Shown: positions 28,401 through 41,908 of the stretch, piece after piece
Numbering within the stretch: position 1 is the first letter of the stretch
Layout: each line of letters begins with the position of its first letter
From: Theocolax elegans
Taxonomy: Eukaryota > Arthropoda > Insecta > Hymenoptera > Cerocephalidae
Reading direction: 5' to 3'
Length of the DNA: 64,000 nucleotides
NCBI GenBank assembly: GCA_026168455.1
Contig: CM047425.1
Location: 3,260,001 to 3,324,000 of the forward strand
Program-made: the position numbers and the translations under genes
The notes under the pieces: generated by a model
What the model saw: only the letters and a program-made list of their open reading frames with translations
What the model was told of the DNA's origin: nothing
The model's database searches: none

Positions 28401-30676
28401 TTATAAATAATAGTAAGGAAACTAAAAATTTTTTAAATTCATACAAATTCCTTCAGCATACAAATATGACGATTAGGACTTTATCAAAAATTATACTCTT
28501 GTCACATAAAGGAAATTAAAACTATCACTTAAATATCAATATTATAAAGAGAACGTAAAGAAAAGATAATTATATAAAATCACGCGTTCAAAACCAACAA
28601 TGGTAAAACACAAATCTATTTCTATTTAATATCACCAGCACTCATGTCGGTATCCACGCGTGACGCGGTCGTGCGCCTCCTCCTTTCACTTTTTTTTCCG
28701 CGATGAAAAGAACCGACCCTTCGCTACCACTCTTATGTATATATGTATATATCACGTACTCATACGAGAGACCGCGCGAGCTTTCGCCCTGAATTCCCAA
28801 AAAGACTCGGGTAAAACTTTTCCTTTTTCTTCTCCTTTTTCCCCGGTCGAGTTCCACATTATTTTTTTTATCCCGCGTGCGTTGGAAAAATGCAACTTTC
28901 GTCCTTTTTCTTTATTTGGGGACGCCTCGCGGTGAAAAGCCGGCGTTATGAGACTTTCGAGCTTTTGTTTTTGTAGTCTGCTTCTTCCCTTTGTCTCGCG
29001 CGCTATGCTCTTCTCTCTATCTATTTTTTTTCCCTCCCGAGGTAAAACTCGCGCGTTTCGTGTAAAAGGCACGCGAAATTACGATTATTACACTAGGAGA
29101 GTCCTGTATTCTTTTTTTTTCGTTTTCTTTCACGAGTTCGCGTATAACTCTCGTTGTTGTATACCAAGCGCATTTGTTAATGGCGCAATTAGCTGGTTGT
29201 AATTATAAAAACGGATAAACTTTCCTAGTTTACTTATAAAGTATTTATTGTGTACATCTATGATTTCGCCGATTAATTTTTCCACACGCAAAATATATAT
29301 TTACGTTTGTATAGTTATCGACGTCGTATCGTTAACTTTTCAGATTTTACCGTCGCGTTTCATTTCAATCGACAATTGTTCGGCAAAAGCGTGCGGCTCA
29401 GGATTTTTTCTAAATTTATGAACTTACATTTTGTCTCTATTAGCCACGTGCTTTCTCTTCATTAGATTTAACGGGCAACATAAATTTATTATATTGTTTC
29501 CCACCATTATCTTTTCCCCTCCAAAATGGCCTTTTTTATAATTATATTATTACGAACGTTATTTAACATAATTAGGAGTGTTAAGTACCACGGGGTGTAT
29601 AATATAATATGTACTCGTACAACATCCAAATTTCACTACGTATAATCATTTTTATGTATTTTAACCATAAGAATTTTACGCACCTTGTGTAATGAAGTTA
29701 TATTTTTTTCTGTATTTACGTTATTTTTAATTACACGCGCGTAATATATTATTTACTTCAAGCTTGCGCGCGAAAACTATGTATATAGAATAAATGTATT
29801 CGAGAATTCAAATTTCCCGCGGTTTTATTAAATTATTTTATATTCATATGTGGTTTTTTTGCGTGTAGTTTTTAAAGTTTGTTAATTAGAGTAATTATTT
29901 CGAAGATTAGGTATTATAAGTTAGAATATTAAAAATCGACGATTCTCGTTGATTTGCATTTGAAAAAGGGATACATTATTGCTGTATGCATTACCTACTA
30001 TTTTTACACTAACCGATACGTTTTCTTATTTTAATCAAATAACTGAAATAATCAAACCGCGAGTAATTTGAATTTTTCAGTATAACACTTCCTTACGAAA
30101 AATTAATTTCAAAATGAAAAAACGATGCTTTGCTTTTATATTTTTACAAAAATAGTGTTATAATACTTTTATATTCTAATTAAAAATCTAAGCGAATAAT
30201 TTCACGTAATAAGTTAAATTGCATTAATAAGAATTTTCGGCTCCTTACGTACCGTAAAGGGAATGAAATACAAAATAATTCAATTACGATGTATAAGCGA
30301 AAGCAACGACGTACAAATATTCCCGTAAGTATATATAACATTATTATTCAGGTCGCACGGTATATATACGCATACCCTGTATAATCACAAATTGACGTAT
30401 CGGAAAGGACTCAATATTTTCGTATATAGAGGCCCCACAGCGCGCAGAACAAAAGGAAGCCGCCTCGTCGTTTATTTATAATTTTTTTGCTCCTTTCCGT
30501 TTCCCTCGCACGCGCGGTATACGTTAATAGAGTCAAGAAACCGACCGTTCGAAAAACCGGTTTCCGCGACGTTTTTCCCTTCTTCCGTCTCTATATATAT
30601 ATATGAAAGAGAACGCGAATCGCGGAAACGGAGTTAGGACCTCCTCGACGTTTAGTCGACTATTTACAAAGGGACA

Positions 30677-30679
<3 letters not shown>

Positions 30680-30711
<32 letters not shown>
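30680..30711. repeat. TA dinucleotide microsatellite
   Basis: Sixteen uninterrupted TA units. Similar TA runs occur at 13431-13449, 22623-22652, 53154-53170, 55140-55159 and 63705-63721. Confidence 0.95.
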
Positions 30712-30713
<2 letters not shown>

Positions 30714-33700
30714 TATGTAATTGGTCGTCGGGGAGAAAAATTGTTCACTGGTTACCTTTGTATCGAGGTTATTATAAAGAAAAAGTATAATATCGCAAGC
30801 GAGTTTTATAACTCGCTAAGGGACGCTTATAGGCGCGTAATTTAATTTTTGCCTCGTTGTATTTTTTAATAAATTTCACGGACGGTTTTGTATTGGGAGG
30901 ACGGTCGTTTGTAAGCCGATCGTTGTGCTTCGTGTAATGATCGGGGCTACTGGCTTTTTTTTTAACTCTCGAGGTTGATACGAGTGTGTGTTATGAGATC
31001 GTCGGATTTATTTATTTTTTTTTTTGGTTTTTTTATCAGAATGCGAAATTATTTATAAGTCTCTGTGTGGACTTTCTTGTAATGCGCGCAAACGTAAGTA
31101 GGATGTTTTTTTAGTAAGTATTTTGTGCAGTGAAGAGATTACATGCATTTCTGAAATTTATATTTAGTTGTTCGTTTTCATAAAAATATATTTCCTGTAG
31201 TGGAAAATTCAAACGATTTTTTCCTACGTATATAAAAAAACCACATTTATAATATTACAATTTTATAATTTATTCAAGTTACAATGTAATTTCTTTTGGG
31301 AATGTTCTGTTTATGTTATCTTACAGGTAAAATTGATGACGACAGAAAATAATTACTTATAGATCTTTATTTTGTATATAGAATTTTTAATTATTAATAT
31401 TATCAAAATAATTAAGAATTCCGACAAACCCTTATCACTAAAGTATCTATATATATAAAGTAAAATCCCTTGAATGGTTAAACTCGAAAAATGTAAATTG
31501 CAATGGTTAACACGTTGCGAATAAATACTCCTATATACACGTATATTTATTTCCCTCTCTTAAAAACCGTCCAGTTGAACTCGAAACTTTTATTTCGATT
31601 CAACGTTCAATTTTACCCCTCTCTCCGCTTTTTATTTTTCAATAACAGCGAAACAGGAATGCATCCGCGAAAAAAAAACGAAAGAAAAAAAAAATACTGA
31701 GGTATATACGCGCACATTTTTTTTACGGTTCTCGAGCAGGCAATTCTATTCGGTTTGAAAAAAAAAAGAAACGGGGAAAAAGAGTCATTACACGCAGGCG
31801 ACGAGAGATAGAGTGGATTCTAGTCTAGGATCGGTCTTGTACAATATAGCCGGTTTCATACGACGTTGCAAATTAATGCAGCCCTCGATGGGACTTGCCT
31901 CTCGTGGAAATGAACGTTCGGACCGAGAGGAGAGAAATTGTCTCTACCTCTCTCTCTCTCTCATTCTGGTATACGTAGAGAAGAGGTTGAGAGACAGAAA
32001 TAGTTAATCAAAGGGACCGAGAGAATACGAGGATATTTCAACTGACACGACACGTGGATATACGATGAATTTTCCACTTTTTAAGCTTTTCGGTTTTTCG
32101 CGATGAGTCCACGGAATATTTAATACCCTACTCTTTCTCTCTCGCCTATTCTTTGTCGAGGATGTATATATGTCCGCTGCGATTCGTGTTTCATTGTCTA
32201 CGAGCCGAATGATTGAATAGTTAAATTGAAAATTTTCTTTTTATCTCAGATTATGATTTATCTTAAACGTTGCGTTCGAAATATTTAATCGAAGTATATA
32301 TCGTTATCGAAATATCGTTCCTTTAAGAAATGACTGATTGTTTTGTGAAAATTTGAATTTTTATATTTATTTCAAATTGACATATTAATTCACTAAATTA
32401 AACGACCGATGATATAATCAGCACCCAATTTTAATAAAAAAACGAATGTACAAAAAAAGTAACTCAAAAATTATAGATTTATAAATATGATTATATATAA
32501 ATTCCTTTATAAAAAAATATAAAGTAATACACACACGTTTATATTTTCAAGGTTCATTAATTAAAATTCTTATACTTACGCGTTGAAGTAACCTGCAGGA
32601 AATTCAAATTTCTTTATTTGTATATGTACACAGATTAAATTTTCATGTACGATTAATTTAAAATGATAATATTAGTAATCGGTATATGATAGTTCAAGGT
32701 ACAGTGATTTGCATTAAGATAATATCATTACTATTTATCACGAATCAATTTGCAATCAATAAATTTGATATCGTTTTTATTAAATTCGGTGCACTTTCTT
32801 CAAAGTATTACATCATATATCAATTTTAACTTTTATTCGAAAATATAGTCGTAAATTTTACTTTTTATTATACATATGAATGAAATATCGTTTGCATACA
32901 TAATATCGAGGTAAATTATCACGTAAAATTTCGGTCTAATTAAAAGAAAGCTTTGAAATCAAATGTGTAATGTTTCTAATAAAAATTGTCGTATTTTAAT
33001 AAAAATTATTGAAAATTCTAATAAAAATCAATATATAAACATAGTAATATCGGTGGACATATTGTGTACCTTTAGTAAGAATTGATATGTTTTGTATAGT
33101 AAAATTTGATATAATACAAATTTTATTATGAAACATATAGTAATTTTTATTGTGTCAAGAAACTTTTGGTACGTTTTATCACGCTAGTAATAATGTTTAT
33201 TAAAAATATTATAAAATCACTCATAATGCAAATGTTTTCATCTATTACTATATAATGAAAATTTAAAAAATTTTGCTGAGATTTCTCAAAAAGGGAAAAT
33301 GTCCACGAAATACATCGATAATGTATATATATATACGCTATGAATATTAAAAATGAACATATAACGCTCATGGGCTTCAATATGAAATATTTCAAATGCG
33401 ATTTTTATATACGTTCAAAAGAATCCAGATATCCCTCCAATTAATTACTATATTTCGGACAATAAAGCGCTAAAATATAAAAATGCGTAATATGGTGTAG
33501 ATATATGTAGATATAAATAGTGGAAGGGATAGGAGGAGTTTCAGGTGTAGGTATTACAGTTTCAGAAAAGGGGTTGTACCGAGAGACCGCGTATATATAT
33601 ATACGGAATGGGGAGGGGAGATGCTTGGGTTTTGCACTTGCGTACATGTACGTTTGAGTCGCGACGCCATTCGAGAAGGTGTATATATATATATGTATAT

Positions 33701-34652
33701 GCGCGTGTATACCTGCGCACGTCGTGTAATTACGCGGCTTGTGCCAATATTGGACAACCTTTCAAGGTTGACGTCGTCGTATGTGCATAAAGCCCTTTAT
33801 ATACCGTGATTACCCGTTACGGTTTGTTCGATTTCCCTTTTTCTTTTTTTTTTTCGTTCTTTCTACATCACCATCGTATATATGTGTGGTCGTTCGGTAT
33901 AATTTTGCTTTATCTTTTTTTTGCAATGTGTACATATATGGGTATCAATTTGTTAGTAATAAAACTGTTGAGTAAATTGGTAAGAGCGCGGTGATATGTT
34001 TTATTCTTTCTTTATTTTTAATTGAATTTTGATTTTTTGTGGTTGGATTAAACTATTTATTGGGATTTATATTGTTTGTTTGGTTAGTTTTTGGTTGAAT
34101 ATGACTTGTGCTATATAGGGGCTTTAACGGCCGGTGTATCACATATAATTGTACTTGTACACCTTTTTATTTTCATTCTTTTCCTATTTTTGGCTTTTTA
34201 AAGATTAAGGATATGTGCAACCAGGTTTTGAGAATATCTGATAGATAACTATTATATTAAATCCTTTATCACTTTTTAATGGTTACATAATATATAGTTA
34301 ATAATAATAATATATTAAAAATGCAATCCTCAAAAGGTTCAAAATTTCTTTAGATAAAATTCAAAAAATTAAATACTATTTTTCTTATGTCATTGTACAC
34401 TTACAAACAGAACACTTACTGCGCATAAAACGTAACGAGCATTTTGCGATAATTTAAAAAAAAAAAGCTCTTTAACTAATCTCATAACTACAATACGAGG
34501 ATGTAAAAGAGCTTAATAATCGTACGCAATTAGTAAAAGTTAATCGTATAGATATATACAGATTTGATTAAACCTGAAAGCTGCGGTTTCCGTTCGATCT
34601 CCACTCCAAGTTTATACGAACAAATAATTCGTCAGCTCTCACTCAAAGACAA

Positions 34653-34680
<28 letters not shown>

Positions 34681-34683
<3 letters not shown>

Positions 34684-34863
34684 TTCTTCCTATCGATTTC
34701 ATCGTTCGTTTCACCCTCGGCCACTTTTTACCCCCCCCCCTCCCTCCCTCCCGCGTCAGCGAAATAAAGTCGAGAAAGAGAAAAGAAATCCGCGAAGTAT
34801 ACGCGCCGCCTTTCCCTTGTCAGAAGGGAGTTTAATAGAGGGTGAAAAACCCTCTCACTCCCG

Positions 34864-34910
<47 letters not shown>

Positions 34911-35616
34911 GTGTATACACCGCAATTGCACTACCTTTTTTCCGTTACCGTTCCGCGCTTTTCCACCGATCCTTTCCTTTTTCTCGCTCCTCCCTTCTTC
35001 ACGGTCAGCGATTTTCCTTGAAAAATGTCCGATAGACGAATTAAAAAACGAAGATTCTTCATCTCGAAATTAAATCGATCCTTTTCATATACACGTATAC
35101 ATATATATATATATATCTTTTCGTTGGATGTATTTGTACGATTCTCGAGGCCTATTGACACTCTGGTTTTTTCTGTCTCTCTCTCTCTCTTTCTTCCTAT
35201 CGATTTCATCGTTCGTTTCACCCTCGGCCACTTTTTACCCCCCCCCCTCCCTCCCTCCCGCGTCAGCGAAATAAAGTCGAGAAAGAGAAAAGAAATCCGC
35301 GAAGTATACGCGCCGCCTTTGGTGGTGTATACACCGCAATTGCACTACCTTTTTTCCGTTACCGTTCCGCGCTTTTCCACCGATCCTTTCCTTTTTCTCG
35401 CTCCTCCCTTCTTCACGGTCAGCGATTTTCCTTGAAAAATGTCCGATAGACGAATTAAAAAACGAAGATTCTTCATCTCGAAATTAAATCGATCCTTTTC
35501 ATATACACGTATACATATATATATATATATATATATCTTTTCGTGGATGTATTTGTACGATTCTCGAGGCCTATTGACACTCTGGTTTTTTCTGTCTCTC
35601 TCTCTCTCTCTCTCTC
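34681..35616. repeat. Recent tandem duplication, two units
   Basis: Unit 1 (34681-35187, 507 bases) and unit 2 (35188 to about 35616) are nearly identical. Each runs from a CT tract through tttcttcctatcgatttcat, a C run with tccctccctcc, cgaagtatacgcgccgcc, tatacaccgcaattgc, aaaaatgtccgatagacg, a TA run and ctctggttttttctg back into a CT tract. Unit 2 lacks about 93 bases present in unit 1 (about 34818-34910, including the GT microsatellite). Both boundaries fall in CT repeats, which suggests unequal crossing over or replication slippage. No gene is involved. Confidence 0.9.
34871..34914. repeat. GT dinucleotide microsatellite
   Basis: About 21 GT units with one GC interruption, flanked by tatatat and tatacac. 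It is present only in the first unit of the surrounding tandem duplication. Confidence 0.95.
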
Positions 35617-38600
35617 TCTGTATCCACAACGAGGACTCTCCACGTATATGTCTCTTGTCTTTACCTTCTTCTTCTTCTTCTTTTTTCTTTTCTCATCGAG
35701 GGAAGGACACAAAGGCGGCTATATATACCGTTTGTTTGACAAATACTGTCGACGTTATATAGAAAGAGGAGCCGTATATATACGCCGCTAATTGAGAAAA
35801 CGAGATGAACGCACCCGCGACAGCCGAGTAGTCACTTTTAGTGTGTGCAAATATATACCACCGAACGGAAGGGTCGGAGGGGGAGAAAGAGAGAAGAGGA
35901 TTTCAATATCAATATATCAAGATAGGGACTTTGCATTTCGTACACCCCTTCTCAACCCTTTTATCTAAGTCTGTATAAGTACTATTCAATTTTATTTGAC
36001 GTGGTGCCGCTTTCTCTCATTGCCACGTTTTATTCCGTCTTTTAAAGTCAATTTGAACGTATGCTAGTTACTATGGAACGATTGGTAATTTATTTATTAT
36101 TATCTGATTAATTAATTAATATAATTGTATACGTATATTAATTGTTCGAGTATTTCGATAGGGGTGTTATTAGTATACATCTTTGGACCAAATTTTTCGC
36201 AAACGTATGAATTGACCAAATTTGGGTGATATTTTTTCGTGAAAGTATAATGAAAAAAAATGGTGCCAATTAATTGACTCGTAACTTCCTCAAATTAACA
36301 TGTCGTTCCTATATGTAATATATCATTTAAATATAGTATTATTTAATTATTCAAAACAAAATATTATAAAATTTCTAAAAATATTATTCTTTTCTGATGG
36401 ACACTCATATAGTAATTTGAGTTGAGAGGGTGTCATACTCAATTAAAAATTCAAATTTTCGCGCCACAAAATAGCAGACGAAAAAACAACTAATTTACTT
36501 ATAACAATTAATAAAAACAAATTTACGCAAAATCAAGAGTTAGTTGCCCTCCGTCGTGTAATTATCGAAAATCTATTATAGAAAAATACAATTTTCTTAT
36601 ATTTTGTTTGTATATCATAAATTTCAACTTATTTCGTAATTTCTACATAGTTCGTCCCAACAGTAAAAATCAAGCGATCCACATAACGTTTTTTAAGCTA
36701 ATAATCTCGTTATTATTATCCAAAAAAAATAGTTTTAACTTATTTAAAAATGTTGAATTTTTGCTAGAGTGTTCTATAAAAAGAAAATTTCGTATATCCA
36801 ATATTAAGCAACCGCGAAAAAAGGGAAAAAAACATAAAAATAAAATATTTAATTAAATATACGTTTGACAAAATGATCTCTGTAACAAGTGAAAAATCGG
36901 TCGATTCAAGTTAAAACCGAGTGATTATCCCATAGCCTATATAAGATATATATTTATCACATAGTGATGTTCGCTAGCTCAATCCAACTTTGACAATCGA
37001 CAAAAACACCTGCAAATGCCACTTTCGGTAACATATCCCACGCGAAAAAGTAAGAAAATAGACGACGACTATACAGGTTCATCCTAAAATCCTTTCCGGT
37101 CAGGTATTATCGAAACACCCGCACTAGAAAACTGCAATACGCGTCTAGCAAAAAAAAAGCGTGTATATATAGGATCCTAACAGAGGATGGATCGTCGACG
37201 TATATTTTTCGGTATCACCACCCACGCGAAGGGAGCGAGAGAGAGGGAGGTAGGGCGGTTGCAAAAAAAAAGGAAAGGAAAGAAAGAAAGAAAGCGAGGG
37301 GTGAGAATCGATCGGATCGCCATTACGGTGAGTGAGTGCGGGGACCTGATGGAATCACGCCGCTTGGGGTGGTTTATTCCTCGTATATATTTGCCTGGCT
37401 CGCGCGAATATACGAGTATCAATCCCCCTCGACCTCTTTTGCCCTCGGTTCCTCCTTTTGCCGACGGTCTCTCTTTTCGACATATATATGTGTATACGTA
37501 TATGTATAGGGTGCATGTGTGCGAGTACGGAGCTCGTGTTGAACCTTCCAAAGGCCAGGGGATAAACAAAAGAGGTTCGCGAACCGGGGGAGAGTCTACG
37601 CGAAAGTGAAAGTTTTCAAAATAGAAAGAGATGTCTATATATAAGGAAGTTTTATTCGTGTCCGGCGTTAATGGATTTATATCACATTTTTCTTCTTTTT
37701 TTTTTTACTATTCATCTACTATTACACTTTTTTTATTGCTACTGTGTGTACAATCTTTTTACTTGACGTTATCGCATACATTTTTCACTGCGTAGATTTG
37801 GCGAGTTGCGAGAATAACAATCGTGAACTTGTAACGTTTTATAATATTGGTATACCTTAAAAATAGCACTTTTATTAAAGATAGCACGTGTATTAGAAAT
37901 CTGCCTGTTGTTTAGAAATATCGTAACGACATCGATTGATTTAAAGGAATTAACGCATTACATTTTTCAGATTCTTGTAACACGGTCTATACATCAATAT
38001 TTCATTAAAATTGTTAAAATAACTTTATTTTAAGATTTTCAAGATATTACATTTTAAAAAGTGTCATTGTTAATTTAGATATTTAAAAAAAATTTTTTTT
38101 AAATATTTTTACCCAAAATCGTATCAATGTAATCTCGTGTAATTTAAAATAACTAATACTGAAACTAAAACGATTCGAGGTCAAAATTAACCATTTTTTT
38201 TTAAATTCATTAAAAATGTGGTTATAATAAATAACTTAAAAAATATTTCAGTTAAAAGAAAATGTTGAATCCCCTCTTGAAATTGAATAACATGTAAATA
38301 AAAATCTTTTTTAAGATGAAATTTAGCTGTATTTCTAATAGTAGATAGAAAAAGGTTAATCATAACCTACAATAACTAAAAAATGTAGAAAATGATACCA
38401 GAGGCAAAATAATAAATCTTACCATCGAACCGGATGTTACCATTAAATAATTGACCCAAGTAAACGGAGATAATACTAAAAGTAAACCATGGTACTTTAT
38501 TTCATAGCCTTGAGATTCACCCTATCCCACAAGACTAGATAATACCGTAAAAACACGGAGATAATCACCGTGAAAACACAAACATCGTAGTACTACAATT

Positions 38601-41040
38601 GCTCTAAAATAACGTAGGCATAATCCCAAGTGGAAATTGAGGTTTGGCGAAACCATTTTTCGATCACTAATTAAGAATAATTGTTGGATAAAAGAATGCG
38701 GAATTATTCTCAAATGTGCTTTAAGAAAATATGTGCTTGATGTCCCATGATTTGTTCTATAATTTAGTTGACTATGCTTGAAATAAAAAAAATCGATTAA
38801 AATCACCAATTCTTACGCATATAAGAAAACTCAGATTAATTACATACGAATTATTTAATACCAAGGAAACCTGATGAATTGATATCACGAACGTGATATT
38901 CGCCGTAATTGTATTTACAAAAGCCTTTATATATAGTATTTATTTTAATTAAGAATTCAAAATTTTTTTTGTACTGTACAAATAAACTTATATCTATCAT
39001 TCTATTTAACTTCTTCTTGAAGCATATTTGAGAATAATTCCGCTAAAGGTAACATTCTAGTTTTTACAACGTAAGAGCTGTTAACGATTCATTAACCAAT
39101 TTCCCGTTAATTTTGGAGATAAAAAACGTCGCGTACTATAATCATTTCGTTTTTAAAAATAAAAAATTAATTTTTCGTTCCACATAAACATATATTCTAT
39201 TGACAATAATTGAACCGACTATTAAACTTTTAATATTAATACATAATCCAAAAGCGCTGCCATTCGATTAATACAATAAGAATGCAATCAAATAATTGTA
39301 ATAAAAAGAGAAAAAAAAGGTAACCGCATCCATCGGATAATATTTAATTTAATACAGTCACGGTACATTACATCGCAAGTATACACATAATCGTAAAAAA
39401 AAAACTAAAGAAATTGGGATAACCGAGCCGTCGACGAATCTAAACGAAGAGTCCGTGAAATAACCTGAAATATATACAAAGTCCTGGAAGATACATAAAC
39501 TGCGATGGGGGGACGAAAAATAAAAGTACCAGACTAAAAGGAAACACACACAAGATACACCCGATGTGTGCGCAGTAGCGTGGATATATTCGGAAATTCT
39601 CTGAGTTTAGGGAGATTCGCTATATACATATATATATATATATTTTTTTTTTTGACCGGGACCGAGAGAGGTGGGAAGGAAGGAAAATATGCGGGAGGAA
39701 AATGGCCGAGTGAAGAGGTCCTGGGTATATGGAGGCGATAAAACATTGATTGATCGACAGTGATAAATTGATTTCGTAGTCATAGTGGCCCCACTCTCCC
39801 TTTATTCTTTTTCCCCAAGCTCCGGTGCGTCAATATTTTTACTCGTGGATTGACATAATACACCCTCTCTCTCTATTTCTCGGTTGATGCAACCAAGCGA
39901 AAATATTGTTTCACGGGGTGGGGTTGATTTATTCCCGCGTGCAATTCTTACTCACACGGGTGACTGTACGAAACTCGTCCTGATTTCTCGTTTAACTTCA
40001 TTTCGACTGATTTAACTTTAACTGACTTGTTACCGGAGTTTCTCCGAGGTTGTACACAAACATATTTTATCTTCAACATCGTTTTTGTTACGTTTTCGCG
40101 GTTCGATGGTACACGGTCACGTGGGTGGTTGTAGATAATTATCAGAGAATTTCGGAATTTTTGGAAAAGTTTTATTTTATCGAAAACTTAAATGTAAACG
40201 ATAAGTTTTAATGCGACGTGCTCGGAGAGGCTTTTGTGATCAAATTTTATATAAATTGGACTTATTTTTTGTTTTTTACAACTTTTTAGTTTAATTGTTA
40301 AAATTTTGAAGGTTATGATATTAATTAATTTATGACTGATTTTTTCATCTGAAACCTACTAAAAATCATCTAATTTGAGTTAATTTTTGGCCAACTTTTT
40401 TTTACAAAATCGGTTATAAATCTTCAATTTGTTATAATTAATGTTGACAATTACGCATTATTTTTGTAAACTAATTATTTTTTTACGCATTATAAATTCA
40501 TTTTCCGAATACCTATATTTTATAGTGTAATCGTGGGTTAGATTATAACCTCAAAATTTGAAATTTTGACCAGTCTCTTCTTTTTAAAATCGGCAAGTTC
40601 AAAAGATTATATGAATTATAGATTTTTAAATTCAATAAAATAGACGATACTATTCAATTTTATTCTACACGAAGATAATTTTGTGCAAACTTGAAAAACT
40701 TGAGAAATCTGATCAACAATTTAAAAATCACTGTAACCGTACAGTAAAAATTGTATTGAATTATTACAAATATTATGACTTACTATAGAAGAATTCTTTC
40801 AAAAAATCTAATAACTTTTCCATACGAACATTTTTCCTGCACGTTACACGCTTGATTAAAATTGAAAATCTTCCAATCCAATAAATACCCAAAACTAATG
40901 ATATTTAGCTAATTTATTTTCTATATAGTTTACATTTTCTACCAATATTTTTTACACACTTACAAAATTACTGTTAAATTTTCCCGATTCCTTTATTCAA
41001 AAATAATCTAATTATTTAGCTAAATATTAGGTATAATAGG

Positions 41041-41400
41041 ACAGGTCAACAAAATTTTGTCTACTTTCGGAATTTGATATACTTTTCCGAAGGATTTTGA
41101 TGCGCTAAATCCGAATTAATCAGGCCGTAGAACCTGCTCTATCGCGTCAGGATTTTGAGATATCCCAACCTAAAAGTGTAAAAATCACCGTTTTTTTCAA
41201 CATATTATATAAGGAACTATCAATTTTTATATTTAGAAAAATTATTCACGACATCTTAAATTATAAGTGTTTCTCTTTAAAATGCCGTTGGGTTCATCCA
41301 AATATCTTTTCTTCCTTGCCGAGATATATCCTTTAGAAATTTTTACGATTAAAATATATTAGGACGACGTGGCAAAAAGCCGTCTGGTAGTCATATTACC
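41041..41400. repeat. Probable transposon-derived sequence upstream of the homeodomain exon
   Basis: The stretch with phrases such as cttttccgaaggattttgatgcgc, gctctatcgcgtcaggattttgagatatcc and cgagatatatcc has the look of dispersed non-coding repeats common in insect genomes. I see no second copy in this window and no clear termini, so this rests on sequence style alone. It ends about 150 bases before the homeodomain exon acceptor. Confidence 0.35.
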
Positions 41401-41549
41401 AAATGCAAAATACGCTTGAAAATTGCTATAAAAAATGACGTTTCTACCAAAATGATAATTATCCAAAAATAGTTGACGATGGAGTGTTTAATCGAAAATA
41501 TGTATATAGGAAATGTTTTAACCGAAATCGTTCGTCAATTTATGCGCAG

Positions 41550-41908
41550 ATACGGAGCGGGCTACGACCTCGCAGCACGACGTAAAAACGCAACGAGGGA
41601 GTCGACGGCAACGCTGAAAGCATGGCTGAACGAGCACAAGAAGAACCCATACCCAACGAAAGGCGAGAAGATAATGCTGGCGATCATCACGAAGATGACG
41701 CTTACTCAAGTCTCAACGTGGTTCGCCAACGCAAGGCGGCGGCTCAAGAAAGAGAACAAAATGACGTGGGAGCCTAAGAACAAGACGGACGACGACGACG
41801 ACGCGGTCCTTACCGATTCCGAGGACAACAAAGATAAAGACGACCTTCCTGGTGACGCGAGGACCGACAGGGTTGGTGAGGATGCAAGGCGGGGTCTCGA
41901 TGATAACG
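41550..41908 (+). CDS. ara/caup (iro): Iroquois homeobox gene, TALE homeodomain exon
   Basis: This exon encodes a nuclear sequence-specific transcription factor domain. The TALE homeodomain covers about 41569-41757 (residues 52-114 of the 530 visible). The three-residue PYP loop between helices 1 and 2 is at 41647-41655. The recognition helix carries WFANARRR, with alanine at position 50 and the invariant Asn51 and Arg53. The flanks [11 protein letters not shown] and [12 protein letters not shown] are the family signature. An acidic stretch ([22 protein letters not shown]) follows; as I recall the families, it is closer to araucan than to mirror. The acceptor is tatgcgcag at 41549 and the donor is AACG|gtaacg at 41909 (phase 1). 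An open frame continues upstream to 41473 and downstream to 42018 without splicing, but those extensions look like intron sequence (AT-rich, unlike the family). In insects, Iroquois proteins pattern the notum, wing veins, eye and sensory organs. Confidence 0.97.

Larger units (their letters stand above)
19243..41549 (+). other. 22.3 kb intron of the Iroquois gene
   Basis: It runs from donor gtacgt to acceptor tatgcgcag. It separates the pre-homeodomain exon from the homeodomain exon within a glycine codon (phase 2). No coding exon is recognisable inside. Contents are AT-rich DNA, a MITE (23704-23936), a dispersed repeat fragment (25371-25470), the tandem duplication (34681-35616), TE-like sequence at 41041-41400, many CT/GA/TA/CTT microsatellites, and GC-balanced islands at 20450-20560, 21105-21330, 22080-22145, 22380-22900, 30420-30560 and 36900-37090. 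Very large introns dense in regulatory DNA are typical for this gene class. Confidence 0.9.

Noticed and set aside
34841..35440. Frames beginning MSDRRIKKRRFF in both duplication units
   Set aside because: They repeat only because the DNA is duplicated. The translations run through TA and CT microsatellites, with no domain.
37177..37609. Overlapping 130- and 140-codon frames on both strands
   Set aside because: Both are incidental in a GC-rich stretch with poly-A and AAAG repeats. There is no domain, and both strands are open together.
40122..40130. Near-consensus Ci/Gli site tgggtggtt (and gaccacccg at 16020)
   Set aside because: Single 8-of-9 matches are expected by chance in 64 kb, and there is no clustering.
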